Origin: Deltaproteobacteria bacterium
GTDB lineage: Bacteria; Desulfobacterota; Syntrophobacteria; Syntrophobacterales; Syntrophobacteraceae
Length of the DNA stretch: 64,000 bases
Reading direction: 5' to 3'
NCBI GenBank assembly: GCA_021777755.1
Contig: JAJYDE010000017.1
Span: 1 to 64,000 of the forward strand
Shown here: positions 51,650 to 61,280 of the stretch, one piece after another
Layout: each line of letters begins with the position of its first letter
Position numbering within the stretch: position 1 is the first letter of the stretch
Notes under the pieces: model-generated
Told to the model about the DNA's origin: nothing
What the model saw: the letters and a program-made list of their open reading frames with translations, nothing else
Database searches by the model: none
Made by a program: the position numbers and the translations under genes

Positions 51650-53019
51650 TTTGCTGCCTTGCCGTTTCTGTTGCCCGAGTTCCGGGATTGGAGGCGTTGT
51701 TTGGCCTGGTGAAGAAAGGTGCGCAACGCTATCTCCCGGTTGGGCTGAATAGCCCCATCATAAGGCGCATCGATGTAGGGCATGCGAATTTTGTTTAAAA
51801 GCGGCTTGAGAATTGCGGTGCAAACTGCGCTGGGCATGCAGGTGAAAGGGTATACGTTCACTATGCCGCTATAGCCTTCGTGCAAATGTTCCAGTGCGGC
51901 TCCGATACTCAGAGCCGATTCGGTGCCAATATCAAAGCTGTATAGCCTATCCTTGTCCATCCTTTTTTCCAGCATCGATATGGCGTGATCCTTTTGAATG
52001 TCCAAATGTTTTAGAGCTCGATTGTAAACCTGTTTCTGACGTCCCATTTGATAATATTTCTCGATCTGCGTTGGAATAAGGTCGTTCAGGGCTCCCCTGA
52101 GCGATGCCACATCCCAATTGACCATGGCCAGCTTCACTCGCCGCTTGTAATCCCTGGCCATGTCATAAGTTATGTAGTTTATCCACTCGCCGATCGAGGC
52201 CACCACCACTTCGGCCCCGTAGCGTTCGAGCACCCTCACGATGTTCTGGTTCGAATCCGGATGGGTGCGAACGTAGATCTCCCCGACGATCCCGATTAGC
52301 GGTCGCCTGGGCTGACGGGTGTCGATAAACGTCCTGGCCGTGGCGGCCGTATCTTCGACAATGTCGAAAAGTCCTTTGAGCTCCAAGGATGCGCCTTTTT
52401 GTTCGACTTGCTCCAGCAACGCTTCGAGCGCCTTTTGGATAAAAGAATCCGTAATACCGGGGCGAAGTTCATAGGGGCGCACCCGCCAGCAGATGCGATC
52501 GAGCACATCAGCTATAATTATAGTAACATAGCACAGTTTTCTGAATACCGAAGCCGCCTCGGGCGGCATGATGTCCACCGTCGAATAGGAATTTCGGGTC
52601 GAGACATAGGTTATCGGCACATCCCGAAATTCCTCGAGCCTGTCTAAAACCAGGCGCTGCATCTTGTTGTACATCCCGAAACGGCAGGGACCGTCGGCTT
52701 CGGGCAAAAAATAGACATACTTGGTCGGTGAAAAGGACTCTCCCAGCCTTTCTTTTTCCTGCCGCAGAAAGTAGAGAATATCACCAAGAGTCACCTGGCA
52801 GGGAAAACATTCCTTCCCCGAGGTAAACTCCTTTCCCAGGGAAAGCCCCTTATAAGTTTCCATCACCAGAGCATTGACGCCAACGGCGTGGAAACAGGAA
52901 GCGAGCAACCTGGAGGCCAGCGGCGCCATGTCCGGGATGAGAAGCGTCTTGCCTGTTACGTCAAACTGTTTGACCTGATCATAGAAGCGTCCGAAATCCT
53001 GTTTTACCGGAACCGCCAT
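51631..53019 (-). CDS. Acyl-CoA dehydratase activase-associated protein (DUF2229/COG3581-like)
   Basis: 462 residues, similar in type to the C-terminal, non-ATPase part of large CoA-substrate activases: 'FTSGKECFPCQVTLGDILYFLRQEKERLGESF', 'PEADGPCRFGMYNKMQRLVLD' and 'PRRPLIGIVGEIYVRTHPDSNQNIVRVLERYGAEVV'. Conserved Cys (CFPC, GPCRFG, FTCMPS) probably hold an iron-sulfur cluster. It pairs with the activase gene 73 bp upstream on the same strand. Confidence 0.82.
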   Translation of the reverse strand: MAVPVKQDFGRFYDQVKQFDVTGKTLLIPDMAPLASRLLASCFHAVGVNALVMETYKGLSLGKEFTSGKECFPCQVTLGDILYFLRQEKERLGESFSPTKYVYFLPEADGPCRFGMYNKMQRLVLDRLEEFRDVPITYVSTRNSYSTVDIMPPEAASVFRKLCYVTIIIADVLDRICWRVRPYELRPGITDSFIQKALEALLEQVEQKGASLELKGLFDIVEDTAATARTFIDTRQPRRPLIGIVGEIYVRTHPDSNQNIVRVLERYGAEVVVASIGEWINYITYDMARDYKRRVKLAMVNWDVASLRGALNDLIPTQIEKYYQMGRQKQVYNRALKHLDIQKDHAISMLEKRMDKDRLYSFDIGTESALSIGAALEHLHEGYSGIVNVYPFTCMPSAVCTAILKPLLNKIRMPYIDAPYDGAIQPNREIALRTFLHQAKQRLQSRNSGNRNGKAAKCHIKP

Positions 53020-53092
53020 TTTTTGTCCATATCCTCAAAAAAAAAGAGCCTGGTGCATACGAAGGGGCGACATAGGAAACGATTGCCGCTCC

Positions 53093-56000
53093 TCATCCAA
53101 CCTGTTCGAGCGAGTGGGCCTTGTCGGGTTCGAACCCGCCGGACAGCCGCTTTTGCTGAAGATTTTTCACAACGTTGCGGTAGGCTTCCACGCGGGTCAA
53201 AAGACCGGCCACGGCGCTGTGCTCGTCGAGTTCCAGAATTAGCGAAGGCTTATCGGCCAGCAGGTGACGATAAAAGTGCTCGATGAAGGAATCGGCCCCG
53301 CAACTGAAATTGGTCAGGTGCACCCCGTACCAGTTGGGGGTGCGAAGAATCATCTTGGCAGTCCTTATGATCCTTGCGCCCAGCCCCCAGAACATGCGTT
53401 TGAAATCGGACATGTCCTCGGAATCCGAATCGATCATGTCCATTGGAACAGCCTTTATTCCGAGTTTTGCAAGCTGCTTTCCAAGCTGAAGGTTAAGGCG
53501 ATCGTCATAGAGATTGTAGGGACGTCCCGTGATGATCCAAACCGGCTCCCCCTCATCGATGGCTCCCAAAGCCTTTTTGCCGGTCTCAACAAGTTGGCGG
53601 CGAAACTGCGCCTGCCTGGAGAACGCTTTTAAAAGCGCCCGTTCAAGCTCGCTTCTCTTGGGCTTCAGGGCGTGCGGAAAAGCCCTGCTAAAGGCGTAAA
53701 CCTGGTTTTGCAAGCTTTCCTTCAAATAGAGCGAAGGCCTGATGATTCTGTTGTCGGGTATGCTGAGAGCCGACCTGCTCATGAACTGGGAACTTTGAAC
53801 CAGCGGGCAGAAGTATCCCGTTTCGTCCTGTTGGGGAACGGGGGCGTTCACCACATTGGGCAAAAAAAGGTATTCGGCCCGGTCCATAAGGTAGCGCACA
53901 TGTCCATGGAACACCTTGAGCGGAAAACAGACTTCGGAAACCACGTTTTCCACGCCAAGAAAGGCGAGTTTGTTGGTGGTCCGCGGGCTTAGCAGCACCG
54001 GAAAGCCAAGTTCGGAGAAAAGGTGCGCCCAAAGCACTCCCCACTCGAGCGAGTGCAGAGCAAGAGGGATTCCTATCACCGGTCTGGGCTGGCGCCGGGC
54101 CTCGGCTTCGGTCAACAGATTTCCGGCCTCGCAGAGGGCCTGTTCGAAAATAGTCTGCCTTACCTGGAAATAGTCCTCCTCACGGCCCCCCGCGATCCGG
54201 GTTTCATAACGGCCGCAATCGCCTCCCCAAACGCTTTTGCGCTCGCCGAAGTTATAGACTTTGAGCTTGCATTCGTTGTGGCATTTTTTGTCCGCGCCGC
54301 AGATGCTTTCGGTAAAGTTCACATCCATGGAGGCAAGCTGCTCGAGATCCCTCCTCCGGTATTCCATTCCTTCCTTTTTGAACAGCTCCATGACGGACAG
54401 GGCCGCCCCGAACGCACCCATGACCTCCCTGTGCTCCGGGACCATCACCTCGCGTTTCAGCACCCTTTCGAAGGCCGCAACTATTCCCTTGTTAAGCGAC
54501 GGCCCGCCAAGAAACATGACGCGTTTGCCTATGCGTCTTTTTTCCACCACCCGGTTGAGGTAATTGTAAACTATGGCGTAGCAAAGCCCCGCAATGAGGT
54601 CCTGCCTCTCCCCCCCCCTTTGAAGATAGCTCACCAGGTCCGATTCCATGAAGACCGTGCAGCGCTCCGCAAGATGGATCGGGGTGTTTGATGCAAGGGC
54701 TATGTCCTGGAACTCCCCCACAATATTGATCTTCATCTTGCTGGCAAGCTCGTGCAAAAAACTGCCCGTTCCCGCGGCGCACACCTTGTTCATGGCGAAA
54801 TCGAACGGATGGGTATTCTCGATCATGATGTACTTCGAGTCCTGGCCGCCGATTTCGAAAATCGTATCCACTTCCGGGTCGATTTGAACCGCCCCGCGGG
54901 CATGAGCCGTAATTTCATCGATTACCAGATCCGAGTTCAAAAAATCGCCCACCACATTGCGTCCGGACCCGGTGGTCGCAATCGCCATGAGCTTGACTTT
55001 GCCGCCCGCTTCCAGCTGAAGGGTGCGCAGAAGCTCCTGGGTGACCTCTATGGGTTTTCCGCGCGTGGGGACATAGCACTTGTGAAGAATTTGGGCCTTG
55101 TCGCTTATGAGGGCGTATTTGGTCGATGTTGAGCCGATATCCACCCCGAGATAGGCTTCCACCGGTTTTCCCTTTTTCCAGCCCCAGGGTGCCAAACCGT
55201 TGCCAGACTCGAAGCGGGTCATTTTCAGCTCGAGTCGCTCTGCGCGCGGGAAGCTGCGTGCCGATTGCGAATCGGCACGCAGAAGGACCGAAAGGTCAAC
55301 CTCGTTTCGCCATTTTTGCTTGCGGGCCTGGATGGCCACACCAAGGGCGCCTATCGAAGTATGATGGGCCGGTACGCTCAGGGAAGGAAAATAGTGTTTG
55401 AAAGCCCTCACCTGAAGTCGATTGGAGGCCATTCCGCCGATGAAAATGACCGGTTCCAGAAGCTCCCGGTTGCCTATGATGGTGCTCACATAATTGGCGG
55501 CGTTGCCGAAATGCAGGCCGGCAATTATGTTGGCTAGACTCTCTCCCTTGTTCTGAAGATGAATCATGTCCGATTTGGTAAAAACCGTGCAACGGCATGC
55601 CACGGGCGCGGGGTAGGTGCTCTTGAGGCCCAGTTCGATGAAGTCGTCCAGGGTCTGCTGCAGTTTTTGCTGATCCATCGAAAACTCGGCGCCGTAAATC
55701 GACCGGGCCAGTCTTTCCGCCTGCTGATCAATGAAGGAACCCGTTCCGGACGCGCACGGGCCATTCATGTTGAAAGACTCGAGCTGCCAGTGGCCCCCGC
55801 TGTGTGCCAACTGGAAAATAGCCGCATCCTGGCCGCCCATCGTAATGATGGACCCTACCCCCGGCGCGGCGTGGATCGCTCCCTCCACCTGTGCTATAGT
55901 CTCGACTTCAGAAGGCGCACCCAGCTTTTCGGCCAAAAGCTCCCCGTGAACTCCCGTAAAACTCACCGATCGGATCTCGCCCCCGCTTTGTGTCCCGATG

Positions 56001-56155
56001 CCTCGGATGATATTGTCCAAAACCTTATAGGTTTCCTTATACACCAGGCCAAAATGTCTCAAATAGGGAGCTTCCAGGACGATACGTCCATCTTCGTCCA
56101 AAATAATGCAGTTGATGCTGACAGATCCTACGTCAACTCCAACATCATAAGCCAT
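53093..56155 (-). CDS. Two-headed acyl-CoA dehydratase activase (BadF/BcrD/HgdC family)
   Basis: 1020 residues from ATG 56155. Two ASKHA ATPase domains in tandem: the first at 1-300 ('YDVGVDVGSVSINCII', cluster Cys in 'GPCASGTGSFIDQQAERL' and 'CRCTVF'), the second at about 325-600 ('YLGVDIGSTSTKYALI', 'KVCAAGTGSFLHELASKM', 'ERCTVF'), then a DUF2229-type region with Cys (about 620-1020). Such proteins use ATP to push an electron to radical 2-hydroxyacyl-CoA dehydratases or benzoyl-CoA reductase-like enzymes. No dehydratase genes are in the window, so the partner is unknown. Confidence 0.92.
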   Translation of the reverse strand: MAYDVGVDVGSVSINCIILDEDGRIVLEAPYLRHFGLVYKETYKVLDNIIRGIGTQSGGEIRSVSFTGVHGELLAEKLGAPSEVETIAQVEGAIHAAPGVGSIITMGGQDAAIFQLAHSGGHWQLESFNMNGPCASGTGSFIDQQAERLARSIYGAEFSMDQQKLQQTLDDFIELGLKSTYPAPVACRCTVFTKSDMIHLQNKGESLANIIAGLHFGNAANYVSTIIGNRELLEPVIFIGGMASNRLQVRAFKHYFPSLSVPAHHTSIGALGVAIQARKQKWRNEVDLSVLLRADSQSARSFPRAERLELKMTRFESGNGLAPWGWKKGKPVEAYLGVDIGSTSTKYALISDKAQILHKCYVPTRGKPIEVTQELLRTLQLEAGGKVKLMAIATTGSGRNVVGDFLNSDLVIDEITAHARGAVQIDPEVDTIFEIGGQDSKYIMIENTHPFDFAMNKVCAAGTGSFLHELASKMKINIVGEFQDIALASNTPIHLAERCTVFMESDLVSYLQRGGERQDLIAGLCYAIVYNYLNRVVEKRRIGKRVMFLGGPSLNKGIVAAFERVLKREVMVPEHREVMGAFGAALSVMELFKKEGMEYRRRDLEQLASMDVNFTESICGADKKCHNECKLKVYNFGERKSVWGGDCGRYETRIAGGREEDYFQVRQTIFEQALCEAGNLLTEAEARRQPRPVIGIPLALHSLEWGVLWAHLFSELGFPVLLSPRTTNKLAFLGVENVVSEVCFPLKVFHGHVRYLMDRAEYLFLPNVVNAPVPQQDETGYFCPLVQSSQFMSRSALSIPDNRIIRPSLYLKESLQNQVYAFSRAFPHALKPKRSELERALLKAFSRQAQFRRQLVETGKKALGAIDEGEPVWIITGRPYNLYDDRLNLQLGKQLAKLGIKAVPMDMIDSDSEDMSDFKRMFWGLGARIIRTAKMILRTPNWYGVHLTNFSCGADSFIEHFYRHLLADKPSLILELDEHSAVAGLLTRVEAYRNVVKNLQQKRLSGGFEPDKAHSLEQVG

Positions 56156-56384
56156 TAATTCAACCTTTCGATCAGCCGTTTTTGCGCCAGAGCCGGAATG
56201 CACGTTCGAAGACGCGCTTAATATAACGAGTCCGTCCGAGTTGTTCAATGATAAGAAGCGGAGAGGCAATACTTTGTACCCGACCACGATCCGGTTTGAA
56301 AAAAAATTGTTCGAGGAAAACTGCGGACAAAAAAGGAATCTTTATCGAGTTTCCGCCAATATGGCCAAATCACTCACAAAATAT

Positions 56385-57410
56385 TCAAGGGCGGGGGATT
56401 TCTCCAAATCGGGACCTCGAAAGGCTTCGGGTAAGAAGCCGGACAAGTTCGCGCAGCCCTTCTCTTCGCAGCGCGGAGACCAGTAAAACGGGGGAGCCCA
56501 GTTCAAGGTAGTCCTTATGAATCTTGGCCAGAAGAGTTTGGTCCTCCAGCAGGTCGGTTTTGTTCAAAACAATGATACGTGGCTTTTTGAGCATATCCTC
56601 GGAATAGCTCCGTAGTTCATGCTCGATCTGTTGGAAGGGTTCCAGGGGGTTGTCGGCGGGGGCCTTTGATGCGTCAATTACGTGAACCAGGAGCCCGGTT
56701 CTTTCGATGTGCTTCAAGAACCGAACCCCAAGGCCTGCGCCGAGGTGAGCGCCCTCGATCAGGCCGGGGACATCGGCAATGATGAAAGGGGGCGCATCGT
56801 CATACTGGACCACGCCAAGGTTGGGCGTAAGGGTGGTGAAGGGGTAGTCGGCTATTTTGGGGCGTGCGGCCGAGATTGCCGAGATGAGGGTTGATTTTCC
56901 GGCATTGGGGAGTCCGACCAATCCCACGTCGGCAATGAGTTTTAGTTCGAGTTTCAGTTCGCGCTGCTCTCCGGGCTCGCCTTCCTGGGCAAAACGGGGG
57001 GTCCTGTGGGTCGAGGAGACAAAGTGGGCGTTTCCCTTGCCGCCCCTGCCGCCCTTGGCCGCGATGCTGCTCTGACCATCTTCGGTAAGATCGGCAATAA
57101 TTTCTCCGGTAGCGGGGTCTTTCAAGACCGTGCCAACCGGCGTCTCCACGATCAGGTCGCTTCCCGAGTGGCCTTTTCTGTTCTGGCCCGAGCCGTTTTT
57201 TCCCGCTTCAGCCCGGAAGAGGTTTCGATAACGAAAATCTAGGAGGCTGTGCTTTCTTTCGGTGGCCTGGAAGATGACGCTGCCGCCGTGTCCGCCTTCT
57301 CCGCCGTCGGGGCCGCCTCTCGGGACATACTTCTCCCGTCTGAAACTGACGCAGCCGTTGCCGCCCTTGCCGGCCGAGACCGTAATTGTTACTTCGTCGA
57401 TGAATTTCAT
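56385..57410 (-). CDS. obg: GTPase Obg/CgtA
   Basis: 341 residues from ATG 57410. Gly-rich Obg fold 'SAGKGGNGCVSFRREKYVPRGGPDGGEGGHGGS', G1 'GLPNAGKSTLISAIS', G3 'DVPGLIEGAHLGAG', G4 'NKTDLL'. The C-terminal OCT domain is absent or short, as in many bacteria. A 50S assembly factor. Downstream of rplU-rpmA on the same strand, the standard order. Confidence 0.96.
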   Translation of the reverse strand: MKFIDEVTITVSAGKGGNGCVSFRREKYVPRGGPDGGEGGHGGSVIFQATERKHSLLDFRYRNLFRAEAGKNGSGQNRKGHSGSDLIVETPVGTVLKDPATGEIIADLTEDGQSSIAAKGGRGGKGNAHFVSSTHRTPRFAQEGEPGEQRELKLELKLIADVGLVGLPNAGKSTLISAISAARPKIADYPFTTLTPNLGVVQYDDAPPFIIADVPGLIEGAHLGAGLGVRFLKHIERTGLLVHVIDASKAPADNPLEPFQQIEHELRSYSEDMLKKPRIIVLNKTDLLEDQTLLAKIHKDYLELGSPVLLVSALRREGLRELVRLLTRSLSRSRFGEIPRP

Positions 57411-57507
57411 TTTTTCATGATGGTCGGAAAGCTCCAGAACACCGCTCCCCTCGCACTTATGAGGTGGAGGGGAGCATACAGGCACGGCGCCTTGTAATTC
57501 CGGGAGC

Positions 57508-57774
57508 TTATTGGAGGGCTTCCACCGGATAGACGCTGATTTTCTGGCGCGTCTTGTCCTTGCGCTCGAAGGTTACCCGCCCGTCAGTGAGAGCAAAAAG
57601 CGTGTAATCCCTGCCCATTCCCACGTTGTTGCCGGGGTGGAATTTGGTGCCAAGCTGGCGAACGATAATATTGCCGGCACTCACGAATTCTCCGCCGTAT
57701 TTTTTGATGCCTCTGCGCTGGCCAGCGCTGTCACGTCCGTTGCGGGAACTGCCGCCCGCTTTTTTATGTGCCAC
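57508..57774 (-). CDS. rpmA: 50S ribosomal protein L27
   Basis: 88 residues, standard length. '[65 protein letters not shown]' is unmistakable. No N-terminal extension needing cleavage. Between rplU and obg. Confidence 0.98.
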   Translation of the reverse strand: MAHKKAGGSSRNGRDSAGQRRGIKKYGGEFVSAGNIIVRQLGTKFHPGNNVGMGRDYTLFALTDGRVTFERKDKTRQKISVYPVEALQ

Positions 57775-57861
57775 GATATTCCTCCAAAAAGATGGAAGCG
57801 GTGAGACAGGAGCAGGGAGCGAACATCATAAATGCGTCTTACTCTCCGCCGCCCGCACCGT

Positions 57862-58170
57862 TTAACCGATATTTTCGACTCGCACGGCGGTAAAGCCCTG
57901 CCGGTGCCCGGTTTTCTTGCGATAATCCTTGCGGCGTTTATGCTTGAAAATCACAATCTTGGGGCTGCGGCCCTGCTCGACGATGGTGGCCTTTACCGCA
58001 ACGCCTTCGACTAGAGGACGGCCCACGCGCAGCTGGTCGCCTTCAGAGACAAGCAGCACTTCATCAAGAGTCACGTTTTCCCCGATTTGGCCGGGAAGCT
58101 TCCCTACTTTGATAATCTGGCCCGGCTTGGCTTCGTATTGCCTGCCGCCGGTTTTGAAGATGGCGTACAT
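57862..58170 (-). CDS. rplU: 50S ribosomal protein L21
   Basis: 102 residues, standard length and sequence: 'MYAIFKTGGRQYEAKPGQIIKVGKLPGQIGENVTLDEVLLV' and 'FKHKRRKDYRKKTGHRQGFTAVRVENI'. First gene of rplU-rpmA-obg. A terminator for an upstream small gene lies about 65 bp before its ATG. Confidence 0.98.
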   Translation of the reverse strand: MYAIFKTGGRQYEAKPGQIIKVGKLPGQIGENVTLDEVLLVSEGDQLRVGRPLVEGVAVKATIVEQGRSPKIVIFKHKRRKDYRKKTGHRQGFTAVRVENIG

Positions 58171-58239
58171 GAGCTGTTTCCTCCTGGTCTGCCGCCGGTT
58201 TTACCCTTTAAAATATAATTAGACCGCCCGACAAAAAAA

Positions 58240-58258
58240 GCGGCCATGGCCCGGCCGC
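58240..58258 (-). terminator. Rho-independent terminator between the Cys protein and rplU
   Basis: GCGGCC (58240-58245) / GGCCGC (58253-58258), loop of 7, followed on the minus strand by seven T residues (58239-58233). It separates the 42-residue Cys gene from rplU, so the two are probably separately transcribed or attenuated. Confidence 0.75.
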
Positions 58259-58281
58259 TCGCGAAGGGCTGACGCCCGCGT

Positions 58282-58410
58282 TCACATGGTGGCGTAAATT
58301 CCCTGCTTGAGAATCATCTCCTGGTATTCCTTGAGCCGCTCACATTTGTCCAAACATTTGTTCTTGTCTTCACTGGCTCGATCACAGTTGATGCACGGGC
58401 TCTTCAACAT
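58282..58410 (-). CDS. 42-residue Cys-rich small protein
   Basis: ATG at 58410 with AAAGGAGGCG about 10 bases upstream, stop 58284-58282. The sequence starts MLKSPCINCDRASEDKNKCLD and continues 'KCERLKEYQEMIL'. Cys residues fall as CxxC then CxxxC, a metal-binding knuckle pair. The strong RBS, clean composition and terminator after it support a real gene. Family not recognised. Confidence 0.7.
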   Translation of the reverse strand: MLKSPCINCDRASEDKNKCLDKCERLKEYQEMILKQGIYATM

Positions 58411-58491
58411 CCTAGACGCCTCCTTTGAAGGGAAAATATTTGCAACTTCCTCATATACCTAAGTGCGGCGGCCGGTGTCAAGGACTTTTTG

Positions 58492-61191
58492 TCAAGAAGG
58501 CGCAAGCACCGGTTCTCGCAGCAGCAGGTGAAGAGCGTCGGCCGCGGTTGCCGCCAGTCCGGGATGGGTTTCGAAAAGAGATTCGAACTGGCGCAGGTGG
58601 TCGGCCGTGCGTAAAATGATCATCGCCAGGTCGCCTTCATCCATGCCCGATATTTCCCGCACCTGATCCCAGGAAAATCCCTTCGCCCAATGATAGACGG
58701 TAACAACGGCCCAGAAGGGAAGCGGGGGCGTTTCGAATCCTTCCGCCTGCAGGCGCTCTTTGAGTCTTTGCAAGTCTTTGAGCATCTGGAAAAAAGGGCT
58801 GGCCAATTCGGGATATTTCCAGACAAAAGTTGCCAGTTGAACGTCTCCCTGTTTGTCCCGGTCGGTGACAAAGGGCGATATGAGGGCCGCCAGCAGCTCC
58901 GGGTCACTCTGGGGGAAGAGGTTTTTGCGGATTCCCTCGGAGATGAGAAGGGGCTGATCGAGCCTTAGCTTGGAAGCCCATAGGCCGTCGCTGGTGAGTT
59001 GTCCGTCCTCGCCCACGTAGTCTTCGGACTGAAGCATTCGGTAATGTTTAAGAAATGAGCGCCAGAGCTGTTCCTGTGTCGAATCGACTCGGGCGAACAG
59101 ATGAAAATAGCGTCCAAGCGCGGAAGAAAATGGATGGGAAGTTTCCTGCAGGCAGGGTCCAAATAGCCTGCACCCGCCGCAAGGATAGCTTCTCAGCCTC
59201 TGGGCTGTTGCGGCCAGTTCTTCCGAGGCCAGGTCCTCGCGGGCGCCCGAGGGTCCTTGCGAATCGGCCGGTTTGAATTCGCCCCGGTCCGCCCGTGCGA
59301 TCAACTCCTCCCACTCCTTCTTCGCTCGCGGTTCCGGGAATGAGTCGAGCATGAGGCTCGATGCGCGCACTCGATGGAACGCGACCCGGAGTGTGCGGAT
59401 GCTGTGGCGGCGCATTCTCGTCGGGTGAGCGAGCCGGACGGCTTCCACGTTGCCAAATTCCAGATCCGGCCAGGCCACGCAAAGATAAGGGGTTCCCCTG
59501 CTGCTGATGAAAACCCGGCCCGGAGCGAGCTGGTCGATCACCTGTTTGAACCTTGGACGCCGACGAAGCGTCTTGCGCATCTTGCGCAACTGTTCGATGG
59601 CCCCCGTATAGGCCGGGCGAATCTCCGAGAGGGCATCGAGGGAGCCGCAGCCCATCATATGTCTGAACTGTTCGAGCTCCGTGCGGACTTTATCGAGTTC
59701 CTTAAAAGATTTGGAATCGCTCTTCAGGTTTTGAAAAGTGGCCAGGGAGGCCACGAAAAGGTCTCGAATTTCATCGGGGCTGTGGGAGAGCAGCAGGTTC
59801 AAAACCATGGAGAAATTTACCCGGATCTGAGAACGAATCGGGTCGGGGTCGGACTTTAGCAGGTCGTTTATAAGCCTCGGGTCCTGATGCTGCCCCGGGA
59901 CTACCAACACAAAACCGATTTCGTCCATGCCTCGGCGTCCCGCCCTGCCCGTCATCTGCAGCAAATCGGTCGCGCATAGAGACACGAAGTCCTTGCCGTT
60001 AAACCGATCGCTTTGGAAAACAACCACTGTGCGGGCGGGGAAATTGACTCCGGCCGCAATTGTCGAGGTTGAAAAAATTGCGTCCAGCCGTCCGGCCTGC
60101 ATCATCTTTTCCAAAAAGAGCTTCCAGTGTGGGAGCTGTCCGCCGTGATGGGAACCGACCCTGCAACTCTTGAGCACTTCAAGATGCTGATGGGTCGCAA
60201 GAAAAGGATAGAGTTCGAGCAGTTGTTCGAGTGTGGCCTCGAATCCGGAGTCCTCCCGCTCGTTGGCGCCCTGCCAGCTAAGACACATTTCCACCGCCCT
60301 GTCACAGTCGGCCCTGGATTTTAGAAAGAATATGGCGGGCAGAAGGTTTGCGGTCCTCAGGACGTCAAGAATTCGCGGGATTTGACCAAGCTCGCTTCTG
60401 GGAAGTGCCCCGCGGTCGATTTTATCGATTCTGGGCAGTAAGCCCCTGCGTGTTCCAAGGGGTGCAAGCTCGCCTTCGGGGAAAAGAAACAGAGGGAAAA
60501 GCGGCACTGGGCGATCATAGGTCTCCACCCACTTGCACTCGGCTCCCCGCATCCAGGTGAGCCAGCCGCAGATGTCCCGGCCGTTCAAGATGGTGGCCGA
60601 GAGCAGCAGCAGCCGCACCCGGGGGGGAAGATAGATCAGCACTTCCTCCCACACCACACCCCTGTCGGCGTCACCCAGGTAATGAGCCTCGTCGAGTACC
60701 ACCAGATCGATTTCCATGTCCTCGCCCCTGTGCATGGTGTCATACAACTGGTTGCGAAGAATTTCGGTGGTGCCCACGATTACCTGCGCGTGGGGATTTT
60801 CCTTCCTGTCCCCCGTAAGGATCCCGACGTTTTGCGGGCCGAAGATTTCGCCGAATTCATGATACTTGGCATTCGACAAAGCCTTGAGGGGAGATGCATA
60901 CCAACTTTTGCCCCCCTTGCGAAAAACCTTGTCAATGGCACCCACGGCGATATAAGTTTTCCCCGCTCCGGTCGGGGCGGTCACCAGCACGTCCGATGTT
61001 TCGATAAGAGACAACGCCTCGGTTTGAAACGGGTCCGGCGCGAAGGGGACCGGTTCGGGCGTTCCTATTCGGTCGAGCACGGGGCGCAGGCTCTTGTAAA
61101 TTTTAAGAGAAAAAGGACCTACCTCGGGCTTGACTGGCGCCCGGTGTCCGTAATGTCTGGAATGATGTCGCTTATGATTGGAATTGTTCAT
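58492..61191 (-). CDS. Ski2-like DEAD/DEAH helicase
   Basis: 899 residues from ATG 61191 (a TTG at 61209 is possible). Motif I 'TAPTGAGKT', motif II 'DEAH' in 'LVVLDEAHYLGDADRG', motif III 'LLSATILN', and motif VI 'QMTGRAGRRGMDEIGF' with 'STSTIAAGVNFPARTVV', typical of the Ski2/Mtr4/HelY branch of superfamily 2. The C-terminal 350 residues are helical, with one Cys cluster ('YPCGGCRLFGPC'). Probably an RNA unwindase; target unknown. Rare outside actinobacteria and a few other lineages. Confidence 0.87.
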   Translation of the reverse strand: MNNSNHKRHHSRHYGHRAPVKPEVGPFSLKIYKSLRPVLDRIGTPEPVPFAPDPFQTEALSLIETSDVLVTAPTGAGKTYIAVGAIDKVFRKGGKSWYASPLKALSNAKYHEFGEIFGPQNVGILTGDRKENPHAQVIVGTTEILRNQLYDTMHRGEDMEIDLVVLDEAHYLGDADRGVVWEEVLIYLPPRVRLLLLSATILNGRDICGWLTWMRGAECKWVETYDRPVPLFPLFLFPEGELAPLGTRRGLLPRIDKIDRGALPRSELGQIPRILDVLRTANLLPAIFFLKSRADCDRAVEMCLSWQGANEREDSGFEATLEQLLELYPFLATHQHLEVLKSCRVGSHHGGQLPHWKLFLEKMMQAGRLDAIFSTSTIAAGVNFPARTVVVFQSDRFNGKDFVSLCATDLLQMTGRAGRRGMDEIGFVLVVPGQHQDPRLINDLLKSDPDPIRSQIRVNFSMVLNLLLSHSPDEIRDLFVASLATFQNLKSDSKSFKELDKVRTELEQFRHMMGCGSLDALSEIRPAYTGAIEQLRKMRKTLRRRPRFKQVIDQLAPGRVFISSRGTPYLCVAWPDLEFGNVEAVRLAHPTRMRRHSIRTLRVAFHRVRASSLMLDSFPEPRAKKEWEELIARADRGEFKPADSQGPSGAREDLASEELAATAQRLRSYPCGGCRLFGPCLQETSHPFSSALGRYFHLFARVDSTQEQLWRSFLKHYRMLQSEDYVGEDGQLTSDGLWASKLRLDQPLLISEGIRKNLFPQSDPELLAALISPFVTDRDKQGDVQLATFVWKYPELASPFFQMLKDLQRLKERLQAEGFETPPLPFWAVVTVYHWAKGFSWDQVREISGMDEGDLAMIILRTADHLRQFESLFETHPGLAATAADALHLLLREPVLAPS

Positions 61192-61280
61192 TTGAGGAAA
61201 GATTGCCAAAAACCACCTCTGATGTCAAAGATTGAAATGCTTTTAATATCATTTTATTTATTTTAACAAGGAGTCTGCCG

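Noticed and set aside
53105-53135. GGTTCGAACCC, resembling a tRNA T-loop
   Set aside because: It lies in the coding end of the activase gene (GFEPDKAHS) and no acceptor, D or anticodon arms can be drawn around it.
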